Notes under the pieces: generated by a model | Seen by the model: the letters and a program-made list of their open reading frames with translations, nothing else | The model's database searches: none | Told to the model about the DNA's origin: nothing | Shown: positions 9,916 to 20,368 of the stretch, one piece after another | How positions within the stretch are numbered: the stretch's first letter is position 1 | Layout of the letters: each line of letters begins with the position of its first letter | Position numbers and translations under genes: made by a program | Assembly (NCBI GenBank): GCA_001839685.1 | Contig: MLAK01000816.1 | Span: forward strand, 141,610-185,453 | DNA from: Tritrichomonas foetus | Taxonomy: Eukaryota > Parabasalia > Tritrichomonadida > Tritrichomonadidae | Direction: 5' to 3' | Length of the DNA: 43,844 nt

Positions 9916-12558
9916 TTACAAATATTTTATATAAAACTTAATATGTTCACTAATGACAGATGTGTATTTAGATCTAATTTTCCACATTAAGGATGTTTCG
10001 AACTCTATTATTAATGTTTCCGTTCCATATAATTCACATTTCTTTACATCCTTATATGATTGTCCATCAACAAACTCATTGTTAAATTTTAAAATGATCA
10101 AATCTTCGGTAAAAGTGATAATATTCGCAGGTAAATCATTAACTTTACATTCAATATCACATACCAATGAACCAAAAAATTTATCTTCAATACATAATTC
10201 AATGAATCTTTTTTTCATTGAAAGTAAATTGCGCTCATTTAATATCTCAATGGGTATATTTGAGGGTATAAACCATTTAGGAAGAATAAATATCTCCTGC
10301 ATTAATGAATTAATAGTTTTCATTACACTTAAATGAGGGGATACATCATATAAATCACTAGAATATCTATGATAAAAAATATACTTTGCTTGTATATAGT
10401 TGAATTGAATATCATTTTCAGTATTATACTGAAGCATTGAAGATATCCAATATCTCCTTCTTAACCAAACTTCACTAGCAAATGGATTGATTTCGGAAAT
10501 TGGTCTCTCCATTGGAAATGCCTTAACAGAATCACTATCATTCCAATATAATGCAAAACAGTATCTTTGATTAATATGTAGAGTTTTGTTACATATGCTT
10601 TCAATTATATCAAGTGGAGTACTATTCCATTGAAAAACACGTGTGGTTATATACTCATCTGAACAATGTATTTTTAGTTTATAGTGATTTGGAAAAGCAA
10701 CTATTGAAAATTTATTATAGTTCATATATTCTGAGAAATCTGTATTTAATAAATGTTCGGCAAAACCTCTTTTCCTCGACCCAAACAATAATTTATAGTC
10801 TGAAAGATCACTAAGCTCTTTTGATATATTATTCTCTTTTAAAAAAGCTAGTAGATCAGGGATTTTAGAATTGATTGGTAGTAAGAAAAGATGGGTATTC
10901 AAAGATCCATATTCCTTATATCTTACTGTAATATTTTCTATATCAATAATTAAATCATCAGTGTTAGATTGTAAAATGGAATGATCATTGACATTAGCAT
11001 CGTCTGTAAGATTATTTTTGTCAATCAAAAGATTGTTTTCATTATGATACATATTCATCATCTGGGAAACTGTGCGATGATTTAGAGTATTGTCATTTTC
11101 CTTGATTTCACTTATTTGAGGTGTATCATCTTTCAATTTTCCTATAATTAAAGATGAAGATCGAACAGACGATCTTTTTTTCCCAACCAAATAATTAGTT
11201 TTAACAAACTTTTCTGGTTTTACAATATCATCAATATTATAAAACATTTCAAAATCTTTGGTCATATTATTAGATTCCCTTTTGGCAATCACACATTGGA
11301 GATCACATTCAATAGGATCTTGAGATTTAGGAGGCATAATTTTATCTAGAATGAATGTACCCTTTCTTTGAGTATATTTTGATTTATTTGGTGTTTTTTC
11401 ACTTTCTTTGGTAATTAAGTTTGTCAAATAGTTAATGTAAATAGTAATATTACTGTATATTGCCATAATATCACGGGATTTAATATTAATTACTGTGAGA
11501 TCATTGGGAATGTTTACATTTTTAGTATTCAGAATTGTTAATATAAAAGTTTCATCCAAGACTTTCCATCTTATTATTTCAGGAATAGGCAATTTATATT
11601 TACATACTTTAAGTCTTTTTTTATAGAATGATAAAAAATTTTGTGATAACACTAATGTGTATTCTGATTCTTTCAAAGATTTTGATATCGGAAGTATGCA
11701 TTTAACAGTCCACATCTGAGAACCAAAATACTCATTGTTTGAAAGTATGTTAATAAAAATATCTCGTCGAACATCAAAAGTTATCGCACTATATTTATCA
11801 AGATTGTTGTTAATAAATTTTGAAATCGATTTTTTCTGCATCCACTTTGGAATTGGTGAAGTCTTTTTGATTGGTGGGTATATTGCTTTTAAATGAACTT
11901 TTTCAACAATATACAAGACAGAAATCTCCTGCCTTTCATTTCTGCCATACTCTCTCACTTGAAATTTAGTATTTTCAACCATTTCAATAGATTGAAAATA
12001 CATAAAATCCTTTTCATTATTGTTACTATATTCAATAATGTTCTTTGTCCAGTATTTTCGATATAAATACAAATCATTTCTGGAAGGATCAGTTTCTACT
12101 AATGCTTTATTTGATGTTAGTAATATATGAAAATGAGGATCTAAATATAAATTATAAGCAGCAGTATCGTGGTAATTTAGTGCAGGACATATTATTTTTA
12201 GCATTTCTTGAGATGATAATTTGGAATTAAAATCAAATGTTTCGAATTGATCGTTATAGGTATGAATCCTTAAATTGACTGTTGGAGGATACATCAATAA
12301 TACTAACTCTTTTATGTGTAAGAAAGAATATTTATACAGTGATTCATTAAGTGGTAGAATTTTATATATATATGGGGTTGATTTATTATTGTTTGAAGGA
12401 ATGAGTAATAAAGGAAAATATTTTTCTGGAATTTTCATATTATATTTATCATTGACATATGTTATGATATCAGCGACTGGGATATCATTTAGTACCATAG
12501 TTCTTGCATTTTGCTCCAGTCTAAACATCGTTACTTTGATATTAATCCTCTTTTTCAT
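9916..12558 (-). CDS. Protein with two tandem talin-head-like FERM modules
   Basis: The 880-residue product starts at an ATG at 12558. Module 1: F0-like ubiquitin fold (about 8-90), F1-like (92-168, NLRIHTYNDQFETFDF then DLYLYRKYW), F2-like helical lobe (169-285), F3/PTB-like (286-386, YTLVLSQNFLSFY and IIRWKVLDETFILTIL). A polar linker spans about 390-535. Module 2 repeats the order: F0-like 537-622, F1-like 625-703 (EVWLRRRYW), F2-like 704-800, F3-like 801-880. The extra F0 and the F1-to-F2 junction of the form L-x-x-R-x-(Y/F)-(W/F) are talin-head features. No rod or C-terminal actin-binding domain follows. Talin heads bind acidic membranes and integrin tails, so a membrane-cytoskeleton or adhesion adaptor is inferred. 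The fold is assigned from pattern, not a search. Confidence 0.65.
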   Translation of the reverse strand: MKKRINIKVTMFRLEQNARTMVLNDIPVADIITYVNDKYNMKIPEKYFPLLLIPSNNNKSTPYIYKILPLNESLYKYSFLHIKELVLLMYPPTVNLRIHTYNDQFETFDFNSKLSSQEMLKIICPALNYHDTAAYNLYLDPHFHILLTSNKALVETDPSRNDLYLYRKYWTKNIIEYSNNNEKDFMYFQSIEMVENTKFQVREYGRNERQEISVLYIVEKVHLKAIYPPIKKTSPIPKWMQKKSISKFINNNLDKYSAITFDVRRDIFINILSNNEYFGSQMWTVKCILPISKSLKESEYTLVLSQNFLSFYKKRLKVCKYKLPIPEIIRWKVLDETFILTILNTKNVNIPNDLTVINIKSRDIMAIYSNITIYINYLTNLITKESEKTPNKSKYTQRKGTFILDKIMPPKSQDPIECDLQCVIAKRESNNMTKDFEMFYNIDDIVKPEKFVKTNYLVGKKRSSVRSSSLIIGKLKDDTPQISEIKENDNTLNHRTVSQMMNMYHNENNLLIDKNNLTDDANVNDHSILQSNTDDLIIDIENITVRYKEYGSLNTHLFLLPINSKIPDLLAFLKENNISKELSDLSDYKLLFGSRKRGFAEHLLNTDFSEYMNYNKFSIVAFPNHYKLKIHCSDEYITTRVFQWNSTPLDIIESICNKTLHINQRYCFALYWNDSDSVKAFPMERPISEINPFASEVWLRRRYWISSMLQYNTENDIQFNYIQAKYIFYHRYSSDLYDVSPHLSVMKTINSLMQEIFILPKWFIPSNIPIEILNERNLLSMKKRFIELCIEDKFFGSLVCDIECKVNDLPANIITFTEDLIILKFNNEFVDGQSYKDVKKCELYGTETLIIEFETSLMWKIRSKYTSVISEHIKFYIKYL

Positions 12559-12902
12559 TTGTTAAATATAAATTTTTCGTATTGATGAAAATTGAGATAA
12601 CATCACAATTTCTGACTCTTTTTACAGCTAGTGGAGCAATTCTATTGAAAATGAAAGAGCCAATGCAGCACCCTTATGAAAAATCAAATGTGGATAATAA
12701 AAGAAATTTAAGATAAATAAACCTATTCAAGTGTAGTGAAATAATTAATGAGAATCACAGAAATTATCTTATTGTGTGATATTTTCTCTCAACAACATAC
12801 AACAACTAGTGAGGTGGGTGAAAAGGAAAAAAATGGGAATAATGACAAGATTAGACGAAACTTAAAATAAACACATCAACTTTCCAAAAAAAAAAAAAAA
12901 AG
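12559..12902. other. Intergenic region between talin-like gene and tRNA
   Basis: AT-rich DNA with the promoter side of the leftward gene. No frame of note. A 16-base A run occupies 12886-12901, downstream of the tRNA on the minus strand. Confidence 0.5.
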
Positions 12903-12908
12903 AAAAAA
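12903..12908 (-). terminator. RNA polymerase III terminator of tRNA-Leu
   Basis: On the minus strand six T residues directly follow the 3' end of the tRNA, then one C and sixteen more T residues (12886-12901). Four or more T residues suffice for Pol III termination. Confidence 0.7.
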
Positions 12909-12988
12909 TGGTTGCTGTGGGGTTCGAACCCACGCCCTCTCGGACCAGTGCCTTAAACTGGCGCCTTGGACCACTCGGCCAAACAACC
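12909..12988 (-). tRNA. tRNA-Leu (anticodon AAG)
   Basis: The minus strand folds as a class II tRNA of 80 nt. The acceptor GGTTGTT pairs with AGCAACC, followed by discriminator A. It has the TGGCCGAG D-arm start, anticodon stem CCAGT/ACTGG with loop TTAAGGC (anticodon AAG, codon CUU), a short variable arm, and T arm GTGGG-TTCGAAC-CCCAC. The internal A and B boxes are intact, there is no intron, and CCA is not encoded. Confidence 0.95.
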
Positions 12989-13135
12989 TGTTGTTACACT
13001 CAAATTATGATTTCTAGGAAAGATAGGAGTATTAATCTTAAATAATGAAAAGGTTAACCGAAAAATAATTCACTACTTGCTTTTGCCTTAACCTCCAATA
13101 TACATTGGCTTTATTAAAATTTCGTTCATAATTCA

Positions 13136-13393
13136 ATGGGAATTTGCTGTTCGAACCACGATCCCAAATCAGATGATGCGCTGGCATTTACTAATGATGA
13201 CACAGTTCTTCCAGGTGAAAAAAAGTCAATCCTTCCTCAACTCTATAATTCGAAACTTCAAGATAACGCACCACTTTTAAACACAACTGACATGAAAATG
13301 GTCACTATGACAGATTCCAGCGATGGCTCTTTCGATGAAGCAGAAATTAATAAAATGATCGCCGAAGCCGAAGAAGAATCATCCAACGAATAA
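13136..13393 (+). CDS. Small protein with N-terminal dual-acylation signal
   Basis: The 85-residue frame begins MGICCSNHDPKSDD. Gly2 with a small residue at 6 fits N-myristoylation, and Cys4 and Cys5 fit palmitoylation, so the protein is probably tethered to membranes. The rest is hydrophilic with a central LPQLYNSKLQDNAPLL segment and a strongly acidic C-terminus (AEINKMIAEAEEESSNE) that could form a short helix. The length and MGxCC start loosely recall LAMTOR1/p18-type anchors, but I see no domain match and do not assign one. TCATAA lies within 10 bases of the ATG, consistent with a real gene. Codon use resembles that of the neighbours. Confidence 0.7.
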   Translation: MGICCSNHDPKSDDALAFTNDDTVLPGEKKSILPQLYNSKLQDNAPLLNTTDMKMVTMTDSSDGSFDEAEINKMIAEAEEESSNE

Positions 13394-14828
13394 CTTTTAA
13401 CAAATTTCCTCTAACTTTGTTTCATAAATTTATATTCGATATTTTATCTATTTACTTTTTTTTCCTTTTTTTTCTTCGGATTTCATTTCTAAATTCAAAT
13501 TAGCTTTTTTCAAATCACTTTTGCTTTAAGAAAGAAAGAATATTTCTTATAAATTTCAAAATTACACTTTTTGAGCTATGAATTCTTGAACACAGAGAAA
13601 CATCTGATTCGATAATTTATCAAAAGGTTTTTTGATGTTTGATCTTGATTGTCGTCATTTTCTAATCACTAAGCATGATAAAAATTTGTCAGACAGTCCA
13701 TTTCTGTCAGTTTTTTATAATTTAAATTTCGTTTGAAAATTTTCCAGTTTGTCAACTGAGAAGAATACATTAACCAGTTCACAATTATTAAAAAATTTTA
13801 GACAGACCGTATTAGCAATAATTTACATGGTTATTTTGTGAAAATGACGAATTGCAACAATTTCAAAAGTGCTCCGAGTTCAGAGGTTCACATCTGTAAA
13901 ATTGGCTATTTTATATACCACAGGTTAGGAAAAAATCAATCGACAAAAGAGTTGTTCCTAACGGAAATCATTCATCATATTTAATCACAAAAAGGGTGAT
14001 ATCAGAAATCTCCTTGCTCCAATAAGTTATTATGTTTGACTATGCTCAAGTTATTGCACGCAGAGAAATAACGATATTTTGGTGTTTCACGTTTTCAAAC
14101 GATAGAAATTTATGAAAAAAATGAAGAAAGTCAAAGTATAATAGAGGTGAACATTAAGCATATTCTTTCTAAAAAATAAACTTGATTTTAAATGGTAAAA
14201 GACAGAGAATTCGTTTTTATTAATTCACATGACACAAATTTTGCCATTTTCAAAGGGATTCAGAATTTTGAGATTTTCCGTTTATAATTTAATATTTGAA
14301 TTATTTCCGGTGAAAATGACATTGAATGATAATTTCTGCAAGTTTCATTATAAAATGTATTTTCATTTGATTACTGTTGATTTGGACGAAATTTCTGAAT
14401 TGTTCAAATTATTTCTATAGATTGAGAAGAGAAAATTCTGAAAAATCGAACCATTTCAGAGCAAGTGCTTTGAAAAACTTGTCTGAGAAAAATTCGTCTC
14501 ATCATGTAATCTTTGTGTAACCCATTAAATCATCATCTGGAATTCTATAATCGATAATTTATACAAGAAAAGGCCGATATCGAATAATATTAAACTTTAA
14601 AATTGTAAAGATATTCTATTTCCGGTAAAAATATATTTCAAAGTTTTTCCAAATTACAGAAATTTTTCGACATTGAAATTTTAATTCAAATCAATTCAGA
14701 GAAAAATAATCAAAAAGCTTTTCTTCAATCTGAAAAACTCGAAGAAAAATAACTTTAATTGAAAATATCCTACCCACTATTCAAAAATTTAAATTTGAAT
14801 TGCCATACAAATCCCAATATTTATACAT
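13394..14828. other. Long AT-rich intergenic region
   Basis: About 1.4 kb with many A/T homopolymers. The only frame over 60 codons (14229-14420) is Phe/Leu-rich and has no domain character. No RNA gene or inverted repeat was recognised. Confidence 0.5.
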
Positions 14829-16799
14829 ATGGGAAAATCCAAGAAAAGCAAAGAAGTTGACTCAAATTCAGGAGAAGGAACACCTTTTCAGTACGATCCA
14901 AACTTTGATGGTATTGATGAAGATCGTCATTGCACAGATTGTTGCATGTTAATTTTCTTCATTCTCTTCATTTGCGGAATGTTTGCTTTACTCTTCGTTT
15001 CAATCCCTAAGAGTAACTACAAATACATTTACATTCCAACCGACCACCGCGGCCTTCTTTGCGGCTATGATAATTCGAAATTAAATGTCGATAACGCCTC
15101 CGACCTTCCAGACCTCACCGATAGAAAGTATCTATTCTGGGTACGACCAGGAAAGCCAGGATACTCCAGAAGCTTCTGTGTTGAAGAATGTCCGTCCGTT
15201 GGATTATTTTCCAAATCGTCCGCAATGTCAACGAATCTCAACAATGGTGTTCCTAAGAATACAAATTGTGGCAGTTATGATGGAGCCTCATATTATGCAA
15301 CAATTGAAAACTATTCTCAGCCAGATGAAAATGTAAAATATTTCTGCCCATATGCAACAAAAAAGATGATGGAAAGATGCTTCCCAACTAGTGGTGCATT
15401 TAGTGATCTCATTGAGTCCAATTTAACTCAAACAATTAAAGAATTCGGAGACTCAATGTCAGCAGTGAGCACAGTTTCTCGTGCAGTCACAGACATTTAT
15501 AATACATGGTGGATGATTGGTGTTTGCGTTATTGTTTCTCTATTTCTTTCAATTTTCTGGTTACTCTTTTTGAGATGCTGCGCACCAGTCTTTGTATGGC
15601 TTGCTGTTCTTTTGTCAGCTGCTGCACTTGCTGCACTTACATATATGTGCTACAAACAATGGAAAGATGAATTTGGAAATCATGAAATTATAGAATCATA
15701 TTCATTCGGCTTTGTTTCAGAAGAATTAAACGCCAAAGTCTTTAGAGTCATCTTCTGGATTCTCGTCGTTTTAGATGTAATTTTTGTTCTGCTTATTATT
15801 TTCTTATTTAATCGAATTCGATTAAGTATTCGAATCATTAAATTTGTTTCCAGAATTTTCGGAAATGCTCCATCCTTATTCCTCTTCCCAGTTGTTCAAT
15901 ATTTTATACTCCTTGTATGGTGGGTGTACGTCATTGGTGTCGCAATTGTTCTTTTTGGCGCTGGAACACCTGTTCGACAATTAGTTGAAGAAGGAAACAC
16001 AGTTGTTGATAAAATTGAAATGCAATATGATAAAATTATTCAAGGATTTGCCATTTATCATTTTGTTGGTTTCCTCTGGGTGTCTTTCTTCATTTCAGCA
16101 CTCGGAGAAATGACTGTTGCAGGTGTCATTGCTCAATTTTACTTCACAAGAGACGAAGATGTTAAAAACTTACCAGGATGTTTAGTTACACGTTCTTTCT
16201 TTAGATCTTTACGTTTCCATGCTGGCTCACTTGCACTTGGTTCTTTAATAATTACTATTTGTAGAATCATTCGTATTGTTTTAGAATATGTTGATCAAAA
16301 AACGAAAAATTCACGAAGCTCAATTGCTACATTCTTTATTAAGTGTTGTAAATGTTGCATGTGGTGTCTAGAGAAGTTCCTGAAGTATCTGAATAGAAAT
16401 GCTTATATAATGATTGCTATTCATGGCTTTAATTTCTTCAAAGGTGCAAAAGAAGCATTTTTACTCATTGTCAGAAATTGTGTAAGAGTTGCAACACTTA
16501 ACTGGGTTGGTGACTTTACTTTATTCTTAGGAAGAGTATTCGTATCTGCTGGAATTACAGCAGCATCACTTTGGCTCTTCAAAACAAATGATAATGTACA
16601 ATTTTATATTGTACCAACTGTTATTGTTTTTGTTTGTTGTTACATTGCATCTGGCGCATTTACTGGAATTTTCGAAATTGCAATTGATTCAACTTTCCTT
16701 TGCTTTATGGAAGATGGTGAAAGAAATAGATGCCATAAGATGTATGCATCAAAGAAACTACAGAAGTTTATGCGTAAAGATTCTGAAGAAAACCCATAA
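14829..16799 (+). CDS. Choline transporter-like protein (CTL/SLC44 family)
   Basis: The 656-residue protein has the family hallmarks. After a charged N-terminus comes RHCTDCCMLIFFILFICGM (residues 33-51, entering the first membrane helix), then the extracellular IPTDHRGLLCGYDN (69-82) and a Cys-rich loop to about residue 225. A cluster of about nine further membrane helices follows. FSKSSA/KNTNCG and the late NLPGCLVTRSF, SLALGSLIITICRIIR and NRNAYIMIAIHGFNFF segments match conserved CTL blocks. Members move choline or ethanolamine, though several are orphan. It should sit in the plasma membrane or an endomembrane. No close TCA initiator is seen before the ATG. Confidence 0.92.
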   Translation: MGKSKKSKEVDSNSGEGTPFQYDPNFDGIDEDRHCTDCCMLIFFILFICGMFALLFVSIPKSNYKYIYIPTDHRGLLCGYDNSKLNVDNASDLPDLTDRKYLFWVRPGKPGYSRSFCVEECPSVGLFSKSSAMSTNLNNGVPKNTNCGSYDGASYYATIENYSQPDENVKYFCPYATKKMMERCFPTSGAFSDLIESNLTQTIKEFGDSMSAVSTVSRAVTDIYNTWWMIGVCVIVSLFLSIFWLLFLRCCAPVFVWLAVLLSAAALAALTYMCYKQWKDEFGNHEIIESYSFGFVSEELNAKVFRVIFWILVVLDVIFVLLIIFLFNRIRLSIRIIKFVSRIFGNAPSLFLFPVVQYFILLVWWVYVIGVAIVLFGAGTPVRQLVEEGNTVVDKIEMQYDKIIQGFAIYHFVGFLWVSFFISALGEMTVAGVIAQFYFTRDEDVKNLPGCLVTRSFFRSLRFHAGSLALGSLIITICRIIRIVLEYVDQKTKNSRSSIATFFIKCCKCCMWCLEKFLKYLNRNAYIMIAIHGFNFFKGAKEAFLLIVRNCVRVATLNWVGDFTLFLGRVFVSAGITAASLWLFKTNDNVQFYIVPTVIVFVCCYIASGAFTGIFEIAIDSTFLCFMEDGERNRCHKMYASKKLQKFMRKDSEENP

Positions 16800-17136
16800 A
16801 GATTTTAGACAAAAAAAATCATATTTTATATTTAAAATCTCAACCGAAAACTAAATTTAGATAAAACTTTCGTTTAGATATTTTTTTTATTGCTCTATTT
16901 TTTTGTTTAGATAGTTGTTATGAGATCTATTTTAAAAGAATGCCGGTATTTCTTGATTTTGAATATTTCTGTGAAATTTCAATAATTATGGGATTGAATT
17001 AGTGGAGTTTTTTTCAAAATATTGATAAATATCTTATAGGATAGACCTATGATGATTACTAGAGAAAGAAAAGAGTGAGTTGAGCGAAAAAAGTCGCGAC
17101 GTGAAGATTGTTGAAACTTTTTGAAAAAGAAAACAA
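16800..17136. other. Intergenic region
   Basis: AT-rich 3' flank of the CTL gene and 5' flank of the ankyrin gene. A frame on the minus strand (17034-17405) overlaps the ankyrin start and looks like a shadow. Nothing else is supported. Confidence 0.5.
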
Positions 17137-18867
17137 ATGGTTGCCGATTCTCTCCTATTTCTTTCACTCAAAAATGATGATAGCGAAAAAGTCAACGATT
17201 TAGCAGTAAAATCCTGCAAAATTGATGATGGAGTTGTCGTTTTTAACGAATCTCCATTATTTTCCAATAAACCACCACCTATTTCAATCGCTTGCTTTTT
17301 TACCGCTATGAACTCATTTAGAGTACTACTGAATAATGGTGCATCAACAATGCAAGAAGATGAAAAACACGTTAAATTAATTTTTTTTTTCGAGCTCCTG
17401 TTCATTTTACTGCAGCTGGTGGATCAATAGATATGATGACTATATTACTAGAATTTGGTGTAGATTTAACAAAATTTGATGGAGATGAAATTTGTAAATT
17501 ATTTCTCATAATTTAACCACTCATTATGCAGCATTATATGGAAGAGTTCAATTATTAAAGTGGCTTTGGGCAAACGGAGTAGATATAAACCATCGAAACA
17601 TCCATGGAGAAACACCTCTCCACTTTGCGTGCAAATCAGGTGAGATTGAATTAATTCAATTTTTGATGTCAAACGGACTTGATATCACAGAACAAACAAA
17701 TGATGAACGAACACCAATATTTTATGCTGTTGAATCCGGAAATGTTGATGTTGTTCAATTTCTTGTAAAAAACGGCTGTGATATTCATTTACTTGATAAT
17801 ACTTCCACTTCATTACTTCATATTGCGACTAAAATGTGTAATTTAGAAATAGTTAAGTATTTAGTGAAGCAACATATTAATGTAAATGGTGTCAATGTTT
17901 TTTTCTATTTTATAAAATGATGGCGTTTGCTTTTTTTAATTTAATGAAATTCCAATTTTAGTGGCAGCTAAAAAATTAAATACAGGAATTGTTGAGCTTT
18001 TAGCGAGAAGTGGAGCTGATACAATGATACAAGATGATAGACAATATTCTCTTTTGGAATATGCTGTTTTAATGGGAAGTACTCGACTTTGCTCTTGCTT
18101 GTTAGAATTGAATGTTACTTTTCAAATTGATAAAGCTTTTCTTTTAAGCTCTCTTTTGGGAAAATATGAATTATTCCAACTTTTCCTCGAAAATAATGGC
18201 GATACAGGTATAACAGGAGAAATTTTTGTTTTTAATGAAAAATGTTTTTATTAATAATTAATGGCTCTAGCCTACTTCATTATGCAGTAATGTCAAATGT
18301 AAAAGAAATGGTTGATTTATGCCTTGCTGTTATTCCAAATATTAATTGTACTGATAATATGGCTTTTTTTATTTATTTTATAAAGTTTTTTTTATTAATA
18401 ATCGAACTGCTTTACATTTAGCATGTCAACAATCTACATTAGATATTATAACGCTTTTAGTTAGTGAACGAATTAAAATGAATCTTGTTGATAATATTTA
18501 CCATTATATATATCAAGTTTAACATTGTTTTTCAAGGTGTTTTGTTATTTTTTTAATAAAACATGTCTACATTATGCCGCATTACGTGGACAATTTGATA
18601 TTGTGAAATATTTGGTTTCAAAAGGTGCAACTGTAAATGTATTTGACTCAATGATTATATTTCATTATTTACAAGGTTATATTCATAGTTTATCGATCTC
18701 CTTTGCATTATGCAGCAATTGTTGGAAGTAAGGCTATTTATGAGTTTCTTTTATCAAACGGAGGAAATTGCGACTTAGGAGTTTTTGTTATTAATTTAAT
18801 GATGTTTTAAATGTTATTTTTTTTAGTTAATGAAACGCCTTATAGTTTAATGAACGATAACAAATAA
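17137..18867 (+). CDS. Ankyrin-repeat protein, frame split by at least eight short inserts
   Basis: Starts at ATG 17137 and, if the pieces belong together, ends at TAA 18867. Each piece is a well-preserved ankyrin repeat: APVHFTAAGGSIDMM, THYAALYGRVQLL, ETPLHFACKSGEIELI, RTPIFYAVESGNVDVV, SLLHIATKMCNLEIV, VAAKKLNTGIVELLARSGAD, SLLEYAVLMGSTRLC, SLLHYAVMSN, RTALHLACQQ, TCLHYAALRGQFDIV, SPLHYAAIVG and a final NETPYSLMNDNK. Inserts lie near 17371-17393, 17494-17516, 17897-17942, 18207-18262, 18359-18396, 18496-18554, 18651-18693 and 18781-18828. Each shifts frame or adds stops; four repeat boundaries are uninterrupted. Either a gene with unusual introns or removable inserts, or a pseudogene. Ankyrin proteins bind other proteins; the partner is unknown. 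Confidence 0.6.
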
Positions 18868-20368
18868 TATATCTGATAAAGGACCATTCCCTCTTTAATT
18901 AATTTTGGATTCCATAATTTGGAAACAAAAGAATTCATTATAAAAAGGGACGAAAGGAAGTCTATAAATTTTTTTCTAAACATATTTAGATTTTATAGCA
19001 AAAAGATTTAGATTTATATCCGACACAATAATTTGAAAACCAAAATTAATAAAAAGTGATTCAACATATTTGGATTTTGTAAAAAGAAGATTTATTTTGC
19101 TAAAAAAGCATTTCGTCAACATTTTTCTGGATTGTTATTTTCTAGATTTTTTTGACTAACGAATTAAGTGAAAGCATTTTTCAGAATTCAAAGCTTTTAT
19201 TTTTTCTGCATTTGATAGCTGGTCAATGATGTTCATTCCACCACCATATTAATGATGTTCATATTTTCTCTTGATATCGAATAAAGCGCGCCATTTTTAA
19301 GTTTCTTAATATTGAAATAGTGAAAAGCCTTTTGGATAAAAGAGAATTCCAAAATAAAAAAGAAAGAAAAAATAATTGTTGAGAAATTTACCTTATTCGG
19401 GAATTTTTTATTGCGAAAAGCAATATGAATATATTATACCAAAATTCGAAAAGAGGATAACATCTTCAATTTTCTCATATGAAAGTACACTTTCCAATCA
19501 CTACTTTTTCATTCAATTCGTAAATGTGATAATCATCTTTTTATGTTCCTAATGAACGAATATTAACTTTTTAAATACACTTTATCTTTTTGTTATGAAT
19601 CATAGGAAAAGTTTAGATGCAAAAAGTTCGAAATGTATGGATTTCATGCAAATAATTCAAAGTAAATGTTGAATACTCATTGATTTTTATTGTATTATTT
19701 GTGAGAAATCGTTGAAAATTGCTATAATTATTTTATATATATCATTGAATTAGTTTCACAAGTTGATATCTTTTCATGAACTGAAATTATTTGAGAAAAA
19801 GAAGTTTGACTTTTTTTTTCAAACTTGAAAGCGATCTCAATGAAAAACGGATCAAATGATTCTCTATCAGGACAATTATTTCCTGGTCCAAAATGAAATA
19901 GATTTATCATGAGTCTCATGATGATGCACATGGAAATTGTTCATCTGAGAGTATAAAAGTGTTAGGACATCAATCGATAATGTTGAACATTCAATAAGAT
20001 TTAACAATAAATATTCAAAAATCGATACTATATTCATTTATTGAATTGAGAACGATGAAAATTGATTGATTCAGAAATGTTTTAAAATCTTTGAAAAATT
20101 CAGAAAAAAACTATTTCATTATATTCTTTGAGACAAAATTGAGAAGAATGATATCATTGAATAAAAATATAGAGAATTTGAAAGATATTTTTATCAATTC
20201 CTATTGAATCAAATCATTTTTATGAAAACTTTTAGCCTATGAAATTAATTTTTCATTCAGAATTATTAAGAGAATTTCTTTGATTTTTATTATTTGATTG
20301 AGGTAAAATTGAATAAAATTTCAATAAAGTTATTCAATTATTAATTTGCATTATTGCTGATTCTACCG
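18868..20368. other. Long AT-rich intergenic region
   Basis: About 1.5 kb between the ankyrin and TPR genes. The only frame over 60 codons (19728-19931, minus) lacks domain character. A 12-base word AATGATGTTCAT occurs twice near 19226 and 19252. TTCAATTA near 20333 might be an initiator for the TPR gene. Nothing firm. Confidence 0.5.

Noticed and set aside
14229..14420. 63-codon plus-strand frame
   Set aside because: Low-complexity translation in a long AT-rich spacer; no initiator, no domain.
17371..18828. Canonical GT-AG introns as explanation for the ankyrin inserts
   Set aside because: GT and AG pairs tried at 17897-17962 and 18781-18826 leave the wrong phase, and trichomonad splice motifs are absent.
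19728..19931. 67-codon minus-strand frame
   Set aside because: No domain or initiator; lies in AT-rich spacer.
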